Below are positions 12,223 through 23,730 of a stretch of 64,000 bases of DNA, piece after piece. Under the pieces are notes generated by a model. That model saw only the letters and a list, made by a program, of their open reading frames with translations, had not been told where the DNA came from and did no database searches. Location of the stretch: assembly GCA_004123355.1 (NCBI GenBank), contig SCHM01000003.1:6777058-6841057 (forward strand), written 5' to 3'. The translations under genes were made by a program, and so were the position numbers. Source of the DNA: Amphirosellinia nigrospora (Eukaryota; Ascomycota; Sordariomycetes; Xylariales; Xylariaceae). Position 1 is the first letter of the stretch, and each line of letters starts with the position of its first letter.

Positions 12223-12702
12223 GTCGTTTGCGCTTCGTGGCTCGTTTCTTCGCAACACTGCGGATAGTTGGCGGATCGGCTTGGAATGGTGTATATGGGA
12301 TGCTGGGAAGGGATTGGCTGCTGTTTGCGTGAAGCTCTATAAGTCGAAGCTGGATAAAACTTGAAGAACCCAAGACCTCGAAAGTTAAAAGTTCGATAAG
12401 ATAAGAAACTTAATTATGGGGATTGACTGCCCCGCTATATAGACTGCATCATATTTAAGCAGCTAGCTGAACTAGGTTAGGTGCTGCATATCTACTAACC
12501 TTAGTCTACTTTAGGTACCTACCTAGGTTGGCAGTTTATCTTATCAGCATCTACTACATATTATTTTTTCCCGAGACATCGCATTGCTGTTGGTATCAGC
12601 GAGGTATCGCAGCAACCCGCGTGGAAAATACTTATTATTTTTTTTTTTGCATACACTTCTTTGTACGGACTTCGGCAATAATATTGATCACAATTGACAA
12701 TA
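12223..12702. promoter_or_regulatory. shared divergent promoter of rrp3 and ssf1
   Basis: 480 bp separate the rrp3 and ssf1 start codons. Two perfect inverted copies of a double GATA motif are present: gataagataa at 12395-12404 and ttatcttatc at 12536-12545. A tgcgatg core, resembling the PAC element found upstream of ribosome-biogenesis genes in yeasts, lies on the minus strand near 12580. A poly-T tract lies just upstream of ssf1. Function is inferred from position and motif likeness only. Confidence 0.5.
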
Positions 12703-14162
12703 ATGGCGAAACCGCGCACCAAGAAGCGCACCCATGTGGGCGCCGCCCACCCAAAACATCGGCCACCCCCGACCGGCCGTTCAGCCGCCCTAGATCCCAA
12801 GAGCATGGTCATTCGTATCGGCGCCGGCGAGGTTGGCTCAAGTATTAGTCAATTAGCAAAAGATGTCCGTCTTGTCATGGAGCCCGGCACTGCTAGCCGC
12901 TTGAAAGAGCGTCGCGCGAACCGCCTGCGAGATTATGTCACCATGACCGGGCCATTGGGTGTTACTCATCTGCTGCTCTTTTCACGATCCGAGTCTGGCA
13001 ACACAAACCTCCGGGGCCACGACGCCACGGGGCCCAACACTCAATTTCCGAGTCGAGAAGTATTCGCTGTGCAAGGACATACGCCGCGCCCAACGGCATC
13101 CGCGGGGCGGTGGTAAGGAGTACGCCACACCTCCATTGGTATGAACACACAAGGCCGAGTTGCTCCCGTGACACGACAGCCGCTAATGCTTTTAGTTGTA
13201 GCTGATAATGAACAATATATCTACGCCTGGGGCGGATTCCAACACTGCTGTTCCCAAACACCTCGAGACCCTTACGACTACCATTTTCCAATCCATGTTT
13301 CCCCGTATAAACCCGCAGACAACTCCCCTTAAATCAATACGACGGGTGCTCTTAATAAACAGAGAACCCCGGCGACAAAGATGATGGTTCATTCGTCTTG
13401 AATTTCCGACACTATGCCATAACTACCAAAGCTGCTGGCATATCCAAGCCGCTTCGGCGACTCAACGCCGCCGAGAAGATCCTAAATGGGAAAAGCGGCC
13501 GGAAAGGAGGTGTGCCAAATCTAGGAAAGCTAGAAGATATCGCTGATTTCATGATTGGTGGTGAGAACGGAGAGGGATACATGACAGATGCTACTAGTGG
13601 AAGCGAAATTGACACTGATGCGGAGGTTGAGGTGCTGGAAGATGCGCCTCGGAAAATTTCTGCCAAGGCTCGTGCCGCGCGTGAAAATGGGGATGATCTC
13701 GATGAAGATGATGAAAGGGTAGAGCGGCGTAAAGTCAAACTAGTCGAGCTCGGACCCCGCATGAAGTTGCGCATGACCAAAGTGGAAGAGGGCCTCTGCT
13801 CTGGCAAAGTCATGTGGCACGAGCACATCCACAAATCTAAAAAGGAGGTGCAAGAACTCAATAAGCGATGGGAGACGAGGGCAAAGGAGAAAGAAGCTAG
13901 GAGAAAGGAGCAGAAGGCCAATGTCGAGAAGAAACAAAAAGAACGGGCAGCCAACGGAGCTAAACGCGGTGCGAAGGGTGATGATGACGACGAAGAGGAT
14001 GACGAGTTTAATGGCAATAACAGTGATCTCTTTGATGACATGATGGAAGAGGACGAGATAGACAGCGAAGGGCTGGCTGGAGATGGCGAGGAAGCCCTCA
14101 ACCAGGAGATGGTTGACGATGACGAATGGGAAGATGAGCGAGCAGAAATCGCTGGTTCGTAA
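12703..14162 (+). CDS. ssf1: ribosome biogenesis protein Ssf1/Ssf2 (Peter Pan family, Brix domain)
   Basis: Ssf1 acts in the nucleolus in assembly of the 60S precursor, binding pre-rRNA and limiting early cleavage within ITS2. Exon 1 is 12703-13138, and a 63 bp intron (13139-13201) precedes exon 2 (13202-14162). The family start MAKPRTKKRTHV is present. The Brix domain follows, with MVIRIGAGEVG, SQLAKDVRLVMEP, LKERRANRLRDYV, GPLGVTHLLLFS and, after the intron, IFQSMFPRINPQTTPL and RRVLLINRE. RHYAI then leads into the typical PNLGKLEDIADFM region. The C-terminal third is Lys/Glu/Asp-rich and predicted coiled-coil, as in the family. Two frame breaks occur, one near 13012 in a G run and one near 13367 in a C run; the homologous reading resumes one frame over in both cases. 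The stop is TAA at 14160. Confidence 0.95.
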
Positions 14163-14650
14163 AAAAATAAGATATACCCCTGTGTTGATGACACAATGCT
14201 TGTTGTATTATATGACGTTCATGACACTATTCGTTACGAATGCCGCCTATATCGACCTATATTGATGACTCTAAGATGTTTCCTTCTGCTAGCAATACTA
14301 GCGGAGAAACTAAAACACCATTGAGGGTAATATCTAGCCTCCCTGACGGGGATGATTCGCACCTGATTATCCACTATCTTAGGCCATCCCTTGACTTAAG
14401 TCTTAATATAGTGCTACGAATTATTGAGCCCCAAGGGACGTTTCCGAGCAGAAGGGTATGGACTATATTACTACTGATTTATAAAATGAAGCCGGCACCC
14501 CTCGAATGCCAGAGAGGAATGCTGAGTCTGGCCTATGTGTCTCGAAATGAACGACCCAAAATGACGTGCCCGGCAACACTACTTGCGTCGATTTCGACAC
14601 CGCACTCCTCTATTCTTGTTCTTGCTTCGAAAAATTGACGGCGGACGAAC

Positions 14651-16595
14651 ATGGGCCTCGATATTTACTGGATCGGACTGCTAGTCCTCACACCTCTCGT
14701 CGCGATCGTGGCAGGGTACAAGACTATCATATCATGGGCTCAAAGAACGCCCACGGAGAAGCGGGAGCTTAATCCCCTCGAAGATGATGCTAAGGAGTTT
14801 CAACGGACCTTCTTGCGGGTTGTGAGTAATCTCGGAGTTATTTTCTTGTTGTTGTGGTGGCCTGGGTTTCCCTCATCGGTCCAGGGCAACGCTTACAACA
14901 TTTCGAAACCCACGTTTGAAATGGCGACAACTGACCCAGAGCACTCTACAGTACCTCTTAGTGATAGGGTCCGAATGGCTGCAGAACCCGTTCATGTACT
15001 CGCTCTTCCGGAACGAGAAGACGCTCGACGAGGGACGGTGTCGACGCTGTACATCAGCACATACACAGCAGCGGCCGTGTCGGCCCTCTTCACGGGGTAC
15101 CTGACCGACAGATTCGGGCGACGGCGCGCGTGTCTGGTCTTCTGCGGCATCCACTCGCTCGCCGCCGTGTCTGTGTGCTTCGACGCGCTTCCTATCCTGA
15201 TCATAGGGAGGGTCCTGGGCGGCGTCGCGCTTACCCTGCTCTGGACTGCCTTCGAGAGCTGGATGATCGCCGAGTACAATGAGCGCGGGTTCGCGCACGG
15301 CTCGGGGCTCTCGCTCACTTCTATGTTCGGCGTCATGACCACGTCCAAGTGCATCACGGCTATCGTCGCCGGCGTGTTGGGGCATTGTGTTGTTTTGGCG
15401 CTGGGGTCGAAGATTCACCCTTTTATACTGAGTGGGGTAAGGGCTTTCCCGAGACGGGCATGAGAAGAGGGGAAATAATCATTACTCGTCGGTGTTATGA
15501 TACTAATACATGCTATCCAGGCTCTAGACTTGTGCGCTGCTATCCTGATGATTCACACATGGAAAGAGAACTTCGGGCTCAACTCGACGGTCGATATAGA
15601 TAGGAACGACGACAAGGCAGCCGAGGCACAGGCATCGCCATCGCCAGACCAGGCGAGGACGTCGCTGTGGGATCCGCGACTATGGGCCATGAGCTTCGTG
15701 ACGTGTTGTTTCGAGGGCACCATCTTCCTCTTCATGTTCTTCTGGCCCGAGACACTCCAGGACGCTCATGATAGGGCACACCCAGGGGTGTCGGAACGAT
15801 CCCACACGGCGTCATCTTCGCCTCGTTCATGGCGATAATGGTCATCGGCGCGCTGTCCTTTAATATGATGGCCGCGGACCCTAGTAGCGGTCACCATGGG
15901 CCGTCAATAAGGCATACCTTAACTCCAACGCTGCTCCTCAAGGGAGCCTTATTCGCCAGCTCCATCTGCTTTTTTGCTGCAGCGTTCTTCAGAGAAGAGA
16001 TAGCGCTGTTCATCTCATTCCTGCTGTTGGAGATCTGCAATGGCGTCTACGTGCCCAGTGTCGCGTGTCACCGTGGCACGATCGTCACCGATGAGGCGAG
16101 GGCTCGCGTGTACAGCCTCATGAACATCCCCCTATTCGTGTTCGTCGTCGTCGCGCTCCGGACAGCGAATGGTAGTGGTGGTGAGTCTATATTCTCTAAT
16201 GACTTATGGAATAGTGCATATGGATGCTAATTGGGTATATAGATACAGGAGGGCGCTGGCAATTTGTTTTCCTGTTTGTGAGTAGCTTTCTTGTCTACCC
16301 GTCCTAAACTTTTGGAGCACCAAATTCCTACTCAGGATTAAGATCTTGCCTAGAAGCTTTGGAACCTCCTTACCAGAAGCCACCAATAACTAACTTCTAA
16401 CTATCTCAGTGCGCGGTATTGCTCCTTGTTGCAGTGTTGGTGGCAGCCATGTATCTTTCTGTCGATAACAAGAGCCCGGAAGGATTCTTGGAGATACCCA
16501 GCCAAGACTTGGCGAGCATTGATGTAACCACACACTTCCCGTCCGAAGGGGAGGCAGGGGCGGAATTAGATCCGGGCATAGGAGAATATGTTTGA
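14651..16595 (+). CDS. MFS transporter of the molybdate-anion transporter family (MFSD5/MOT2-like)
   Basis: A multi-pass membrane protein of the MFS_MOT1 type, expected to carry molybdate or a related oxyanion. I place exons at 14651-14821, 14952-15436, 15521-16180, 16243-16277 and 16410-16595, all with GT-AG borders. The N-terminal helix starts MGLDIYWIGLLVL. The family signature NPFMYSLFRNEKTLDEG follows, then the loop GYLTDRFGRRRA, the segment GGVALTLLWTAFESWM and the cytosolic loop before SLWDPRLWAMSF. The second half has EGTIFLFMFFWPE, FASFMAIMVIGALSF and LLEICNGVYVPS. Frame breaks lie near 15045 (GAGGG, a G apparently missing) and near 15800. A fungal MFSD5-like function in molybdate uptake is established for algal relatives, so the substrate here is inference. 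Confidence 0.9.
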
Positions 16596-19500
16596 GCGGG
16601 GTATAGTAGAACGGCTGATGCCGGGTTGCATCATATATTGAGGCTTATGTAGTCTACCCCTAATTTTGTGGCAAAGTACTTACGTCTATTTAATGATAAT
16701 TTTTGCAGAATTGATAGCTTACTAGACCGTGTCTAATCAGCATGATTTCTGTGTTGTCGTACGTAACTCAGTAGACTATAGCATTATCTTCCTTGGTTGA
16801 TGTGATCTTGTTTGCTTCTCTTTGAAGAACCTTTAGCTCTTTCGGCTTGGCAAAATCAATATAGCTCCAATTGCTCATCTGCCGCCAATAAGTCAAAACG
16901 AACTACTTAACCTTAACCAGGTATGAAGAGAAATAAACATCTAACTTAGTATCACCTTCACGACGGGCAACTCACTTTATATGTCCCGGCAGATGCGCAA
17001 TTCCACCTCACACGTGGTATCGGACCCATTAGGCAGGCGCCTTGGTTTAACCCGGATCTCGCCTACTCGCGATATGGCTAATGCAATGCTACCCCAGGTT
17101 GCAGTGATCTTCGCAAGCAGTATAACACTGCTGTGAATATTGTTTGGAAAAGAGACTTGAGTTAGAACATACAGTAGTTGTGTGTGAACAATCTATCGTG
17201 GCATGACAGAAACAATAAACCTCGTAATCGTGTAAGGGACTAATCTGCTTACTTAATTAGCTAAGGTTGTGCCGCGATGGCTTCAAGTCGTCCGGCATCA
17301 ACTGGCGCCGGGCCTACTATGTAGGGCATTCCGTAGGTAGCTAGTATTCAAGGCTAGGGCTGACCGAGCGACCTTACTTCCTTAATGGAACAGTCTTAAG
17401 ATCGTTTTGTTATATAGCGCCTACGCTAAGCTCTGTGAAAAGAGACTCTTCACAACCTTATTAGAGTGAGAAGAGCCGGTTGTCAGTTGTCGGTTTATAG
17501 TTCTCGAACCTGCTAGGTTGGTTGCTAAGCGACTACTAGCGGCTTATGTCCATAAATGGCCCAGAGTAGTTATGAATACGGGATAGCCGGCTGATAAGGT
17601 CCCGTCGGAGCATCCACCTAACACTACAAGTAGGATACTGAAAATTCTCATTTTGGTGCATCAAATACCCCTAGTTTGCGAGAGGAATCAAGACCTGCTG
17701 TTGAACGAGATCTTATGAATGGTATTCAGGCTGGCTAAAGTCTAGACACCCTTGTCGTTCGTGACTATCCGTCTACTATCAAAAGATATAGTCTAGCAAC
17801 GAGTTTACAGGGGCAGGATATATATGCTGCTGATAAGGATTCGATACCCAGGTCTGTATGTTTGCAGTACGAGATAAGTAAAATTTGCCAAGCGCCAACG
17901 AGCCCAGGGGTTTTTCAAGTACTGTTAAAAATATTACAGACTTAAGCAACCAATTAAAAAAACGAGGCTAGCGTTGTGCCGCAAGTATTGTACGGCAACA
18001 GTCAACGGCTCAGGAGCATTGAACGCCTCAACATGATCACGAAAGAAAGTTACAAGTCGCATGGAGCATCTGCGGAATGGGGCATCGTCCGGGTTTGCAC
18101 AAACCAGCCGATGCCAAGGGAATAGCTGAGGCAGTTCTAGCGTTGACCCCAGCTTTACATAATTGGAGACGCGGGGAACGAAGGTTTCTATTACGAACAA
18201 ATAACGGTGAGAATGACAGGGGCCCAAGGAGTTCTTAAAGAGAGAGAAACGAGAAACACTAAGACCGTGTGGCGCGATAGGTGATGAGGCAGGCTCTCTC
18301 AAGCGCAGTGGAAAGATTTTGCTTCCTCTGCTGTTTGCTGCTTAGGTACAAACATAGGTCTACTACGTATCATGAATGCTGATATGAACCAGCCCCATCC
18401 GAGCAAGATCCTTGCGGTCTTGGCGATTTGTTATCTTGGACGTCGTCGAATGAGAAACGAGAAAGACGCAGCCGGACTCGACGGCTTGGCACACATGATC
18501 CGTGCCTTTGGGAACGGCGTCGCTCTCTGGACGTGAGAGAGACTCGAGACCGACCGGGATGGCTGGGCTGACCGAGAGGCCAATGTTGTCAGCGTAACCC
18601 GCCCAATTGCCACCGATGATGTCGTGGTCGCATGTTGTCCCAGCAGGTCGAGGATATGGTTCGGCTTGATGCAGTACTTGTACATGTGTGTGTAATGTAA
18701 GTGTATATGTATGTCACTGCGGGCGCTGCCGCGGACACTGGCAGGGTGGTTTGAACTCTGTCGGGTCCCGGTCGGGTGTCTTGTTGCGCTGGGCTACCAA
18801 CCCTACTTACCGCCATCGACGTTGCTGAAGGCTTGCAGCTTGCAGCAGCTTGCAGCAGCTGACGATGCTGCTGCTTCCTCATAGCCGATGCATTCACTTA
18901 CATTTACAGGAGAAATCTCGATAGATGTTAGACAGAGGTCCACAACTTCCCGCACCGTACAACCTATTGTACCTAGTAGGTATGAGAGGCGTGCTGTACT
19001 GCTAGATCGAGACAGGTTGCTGGCCAGGTGACTCGTCAATGGCTGGACGGGGCGCATTTTGACCATTCACATTAAGGAATTGACTGTCCACCGGTCAAGA
19101 ATGAGCGATCTATGATAGTGAGGCGTGTTCCATCTTAGACATTTTTTTTAGATGCTTAATAAATTCTCGGTCAACAGAAAATGCATATCTATCTGCCCAC
19201 CAGTTCGAGATGGATGCTGGAACTACGCCAATGGATATTACCTCTTATCTGACATCCATGATGTCCCTGAGGTAGGCCGTGTAGAACCGAGGTACAGTAC
19301 AGTGGGAAATAAATGTTTGATTAACTATGACATCTGTGGCCCTAGCCCGTACCAGTAGATAGACTCCCGCGCAACCCCGACCTCGACGCTAAATTAGTGC
19401 TTTCTACCAACCGGACACTTGAATAAGATAGCTAGCGAATAGGTGGTTATCGCCAAAGAAAAACCGCCGAACAAGTTACTTAAGTAATTTCGCAGTCCAC

Positions 19501-20141
19501 AGTCCACAGACCCTTAGTGCAAGCAGGTACCGCAGGATACCTATACAGGACCTATACGTGCTGGGTTCGCAGGGCAATAGCCCGGTACTATGCAGCGCCA
19601 TAGCCCTCTCACCCTCTCAAGTCTTGCGCCCATCAGCTCGACGGCCGATCCACACAACGTCAGAAGGTCCTTCCGTTTCCAGAAGTATACCCATGCCCTG
19701 CCCCATGCCTGGTACCCTTGTCCGGTACCATGCCCCAGCCAGACCCTAGCGCCGCCCTGGGATTTTTTTCTTCTCATCTAGACCAACCGGACCACACGAT
19801 CACCATCAGCCAGCGGCGAAATCAGTGAAATGGGGAATGAGATGGACGCTGGCGGCCCAATCAAGAAGCTCGATTAGATAGCTACGAGGTGGGCTTTCTT
19901 GGCACCCGTGCAAACCACTTTCGCATTCTGGTACTGGCTGGCTGGTAGGACGAGTACATATAATACTGCTTGCGTCTCCTCCCCCGAATGCGTGTTGGGA
20001 GAGATCTTCAGCCCTTCGGCCGCCAACCTTTTTTCCCCTCCTTCTCCTTGTCTCCTCCCCGACGACTCTCGGCCGGGCAAGCTGCTCTCATCCCAGCTAG
20101 TTGAGTAGGCGTCTGTGTATACAGACATCTTTCGCTACGAC
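16596..20141. other. 3.5 kb intergenic region without a supportable gene
   Basis: Only short, unrelated open frames occur. The longest is a minus-strand frame at 17934-18302 (122 codons) with no family likeness and no clear splice partners. A tandem 10-mer (tgcagcagct) lies at 18831-18860. GT-rich imperfect microsatellite sequence lies near 18680-18715. The last 250 bp before 20142 are C/T-rich and probably the promoter and leader of the nucleoside transporter. Confidence 0.5.
18831..18860. repeat. tandem tgcagcagct repeat
   Basis: Three near-perfect 10 bp units (gcttgcagct, tgcagcagct, tgcagcagct) sit in non-coding DNA, followed by a related gctgctgc run. Confidence 0.75.
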
Positions 20142-22295
20142 ATGAGTTCTTCGGAAGAGAAGGATCAGGGCGCTGGCGCCACCCCACGCGAGGGTGCGAC
20201 GCCCACCCCGAAGTCTGCCCTGGAATCTCACGAGGAACATCGCCATGAGCATATCCATCACGGCGGCGCCGCTGCTGACCACGCCAACCATCCTCATCCT
20301 CACGAGGTCATGTATGTCGACACGACGCAGCCGAGCCGGCCCCACAGCTATGAAGAAGACCGGCGACAACTTCACGAGCGCCGAGAAGACGTCGCTCGGC
20401 ACCGACGAGGAAATCGGCAACATTGACGGGGCGCGTGATTCCAACGACCCGTCGTCGTCGACCGGCTTTCTGAAGAAGTGGTATCGGAGGCTGAGGGCTC
20501 CCATCCACCTCTTCATCTGGCTTGTCTTTACCGCGTGAGTGTCGACTTGTCATTCGTCGGTTTTTCTTGCGACGAGGTGTTTCCTATCCCCTTATGACAG
20601 TAGCTAAATGTGGCCCTGCGTTGCGCGCAAACAGCTGGTGGATTTTTGGCCTCGTCAAATTTCGTAAATCGAAGAATTGGTTGATCCCCTTTCTGGTTTA
20701 CCTCGCCATTACGCTGCGCATCATCTTCCTATGGATTCCTGTCGGATACGTCATGAAACCAGTCAAGATCGTATGGCGCCACACCGTCTTCAGGGGTTAC
20801 GAGATGATTCCTAAGTCCTCCACCGGCCGCTCGCCGCCATCGGAGCTGTCGCCGTCTTCCTTGTTGGCACTCTAGTACCCGCAGAGTCCGGCGATAACAC
20901 AAGACTCGGTCGTCTTCAAGCTCTATTTGGACTGGTTGTGATGATTTTCGTCATGTCGGTAACGTCGAAGAAATTTTCAGCTATTCCCTGGCATACTGTC
21001 ATTGGTAGGTGACAATGAAGATTCTAAGCGCCAAGCGCCATCATCTAGTAGGATGCAAGCTAATACCTAGCGTTAGGCGGCATGCTTACTCAATTCATCA
21101 TCGCCCTCTTCGTGCTGCGGACACATGCCGGTTACGATATCTTCAGCTTCATTTCTGAACTGGCTCGTACCCTGCTGGGTTTTGCCAACCAGGGTGTTGT
21201 ATTCTTGACTGATGCCAGCGTCCCTAAACTACCGTGGTTCTTCATTGGTGTCATTCCACCCATCATCTTCTTCGTCGCCCTGGTAGCTCTCCTCTTTCAC
21301 GTTGGCCTTATCCAGTGGTTCATCGGTAAATTTGCCGTTTTCTTTTTCTGGACTCTCCGGGTGTCCGGAGGTGAGGCCGTCGTCGCATCAGCTACCCCGT
21401 TCATCGGCCAGGGTGAATCCGCCATGTTGATCCGCCCCTTTGTTCCGTATCTCACCTGGCGGAGCTTCACCAGGTTATGACATGTGGTTTCGCCACAATT
21501 GCCGGTTCCGTACTGGTCGCCTACATCGGACTAGGATTGAACGCCCAAGCTCTTGTCTCATCTTGCATTATGTCCATCCCGGCGTCGCTCGCCATCTCAA
21601 AGATGCGATATCCTGAGACGGAAGAATCCCTAACTGCCGGGAAAATTGTTGTACCAGAGGACGAAGAGAATAAGGCCGCCAACCCGCTTCACGCATTTGC
21701 CAACGGCGCCTGGCTTGGTCTTAAAATTGCCGGTACGATTGTTTGCCACGCTACTGTGTATTATCGCTTTTGTCGGCCTCATCAACGGCTTACTCACTTG
21801 GTGGGTGGTTACTGGGTATCAACAACCCGTCCTTGACCCTCCAGTTCCTTCTGGGTTACATCTTTTACCCGGTCGCCTGGCTCTTGGGTGTACCAAAGGA
21901 TGAACTTCTTCAGGTTGGCGAGCTTATCGGCCAGAAAATCATCATCAACGAATTCGCTGCCTTCATCGCCCTGACCACTGATCCCCGTTATACGGCCTTG
22001 AGTCCACGAGCGACTATTATTGCTACATACGCTTGCTGTGTAAGTTTATGTCAACGCTTAATCGCAAAACTAGGAACTAACATGAGCATGTTTAGGGATT
22101 TGGAAACATCGGGTCCCTCGGAACACAGATTGGTGTCCTTTCTCAGATTGCCCGGGTCGCAGTGGTGATGTCTCCAAGGTCGCCTTTTCGGCTTTGGCCG
22201 CTGGTATTGTCTCTACTTTGACTTCTGCAGCGGTTGCTGGGATGGTATATACTGATGGAATCGGAGCTGCCAAGGCGGTTTTGAACCATTCATAG
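20142..22295 (+). CDS. concentrative nucleoside transporter (CNT family, SLC28-like)
   Basis: A plasma-membrane cation-coupled importer of purine/pyrimidine nucleosides. The first exon (to 20534) gives a His-rich cytosolic tail (HEEHRHEHIHHGG) after MSSSEEKDQG. Further exons begin at 20635, 21077 and after an intron near 22041-22095. CNT landmarks follow: WHTVIGGMLTQFIIAL, LPWFFIGVIPPIIFF, the gate motif FIGQGESAMLIRPFVPY, SIPASLAISKMRYPE, LLGYIFYPVAWLLGVP and the substrate-site motif KIIINEFAAF. The C-terminus has GFGNIGSLGTQIGVLSQ and ends NHS. Six frame breaks (about 20345, 20822, 21462, 21745, 21805 and 22160) cut the gene, yet each family block is intact in one of the three frames. The ATG at 20142 is chosen because the acidic/Gly tail starts there. 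Confidence 0.94.
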
Positions 22296-22825
22296 TCGGT
22301 ATAAATTGCCGAGCGAAATACTCGGTGAAAGATTAATTTCAAAAGAAATATGAATGAAAATAATATGAATCATCAAGTGTATAGACATGTGAACTTAATG
22401 GCCAACCAGCAAAGTTATCAAGTTTTAATGTACGGCTAGACTACCCTTTAAATATCCTACCGGCGCCGCGCTCGTGCCGCCGGGACCTGCGGCATTAGTG
22501 ACTCACACCGGGTTAAGTACCTAGTTGACTAATAATTTCCGCCAAGAAGCGCGTGCATGTTGAAGGATCTTAGCGGTTGCGAACAATAGTTTGCTCTAAA
22601 TAACATGTTTTACGAGTGTATATTTGCTTATAAATGGCAATTCTTTGCTTTTTTGGTTAAGGTGAACTAGTAAATGGAATCATAAAAAGTTGTTGGGCAT
22701 ATCTAAGTTTTGATTTAAAACGTAGGTTATTGTATTATTTCATTACCTAAGAACTTTGAGTTATTCTTACATTTGGCTGCCACTCGCCGTGGAAGTAGAC
22801 TTACATGAGCTATATATATCACTTC
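22296..22825. other. convergent 3' intergenic region
   Basis: AT-rich DNA between two convergent genes. It contains no supported feature. Confidence 0.6.
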
Positions 22826-23637
22826 CTAATATCTCAAAGTGCTCTCTCCTAACGCCCTCAAAAGCGGTTGCAGTTCGTCTAGCGTGTTAGTCGCACGCTG
22901 GGTATAATAAAGCGCGCCGTCGATGGCAGAGCTGTAGAGCCTCATCGCCTCGGACATCTTCTTCGAGTCCGACAGGTCGCGCTCGGCAAGAAACTCGAGA
23001 CCTACCCGCGCGTCGCTCATGCCCTCCCGGGCCTTCCTGCACTTGCGGAGGATGCCCTCGAGGAGCGACGCAGCCTCCGCGTGGCTCCCGTAGTCGTGCG
23101 TCCGCGCCGCCACGTGCTCTAGGGTGTACTGCATGCCCCAGGTCCGGGCCTCCATGTGCTTTATGTACGCGAGCTCGACCTCGAGACAGTCTAGGTATCC
23201 CTCGATTATGCTTTCGGCAGAGGCAACGCCGGCGGCTTTCGACGAACTCGTCGTCGGTCGCCGCTTGGGCTTCTCGGACTTACTTTTGCTCTTGCTCTTG
23301 GCTCTGTCTTTGGTCGCGCTACGCGATGGGTATTTCTTGTCGCTGCTGGTGGCGGAAGGACCCTTTGTACCTGTACCTAGCTCTCTGTCATAGGCCTTGC
23401 GCTTCCTGGCGTCGATAAGGGTGTCCCGGGCTTCGGTGATTTTCACGTACAGTTCGTGGTTGCGCCTCTCGCGCGCCTCGCGCTCCTGCGGCGTTTCGAC
23501 GCCGTTCTTGGGCCGCGTGGCTGCGTTTGCCCTGTCGGGGTGTCTGGATAACGAAATAGCTCGGAAAGCCTTTTCGATCGCGGACACTTCGGCATCGGGG
23601 ATACGCCGAGTAGATCGTAGAAGTTCATGGAGGACAT
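22826..23637 (-). CDS. J-domain (DnaJ-like) protein
   Basis: An Hsp70 co-chaperone-type protein. The J domain starts MSSMNFYDLLGVSP and continues in the next frame with AEVSAIEKAFRAISLSRHPDRAN, including the essential HPD tripeptide, then ends near LIDARKRKAYDREL. One C is missing from the C run near 23600 (CCCC where the family frame needs one more), giving the only frame break. After the J domain is a Lys/Ser-rich linker (SKSKSKSEKPKRRP), likely a nuclear signal. A helical C-terminal domain of about 130 residues follows, with no zinc fingers. It is therefore a class C (type III) J protein whose C-terminal domain I do not recognise. Confidence 0.88.
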
Positions 23638-23679
23638 GGTTACTATATATATAGACAGGTTTGAATGTGAGTCTTTGGA

Positions 23680-23730
23680 AGATGTTTCTGGAATGTGTTT
23701 CTGGAATATGTTTCTGGTGTTAGTTTCTGG
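23680..23730 (-). repeat. tandem TTTCTGGAAT-type repeat in the J-protein leader
   Basis: Four imperfect copies of a 12-13 bp unit (tgtttctggaat, gtgtttctggaat, atgtttctgg, agtttctgg) lie just upstream of the J-domain start on the minus strand. In reverse complement the units read ATTCCAGAAAC. This contains TTCCAGAA, which matches the inverted nTTCn/nGAAn pattern of a heat-shock element. That is notable for a chaperone gene, but the match is by eye. Confidence 0.6.

Noticed and set aside
13412-14194. 260-codon Ser-rich open frame on the minus strand
   Set aside because: It is the antisense of the Glu/Asp/Lys-rich C-terminal part of ssf1; GAA/GAT codons read backward give Ser/Phe codons and few stops.
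17820-17860. ggattcgatacc as a tRNA B box
   Set aside because: No matching A box or cloverleaf arms could be paired around it. I found no tRNA gene anywhere in the window.
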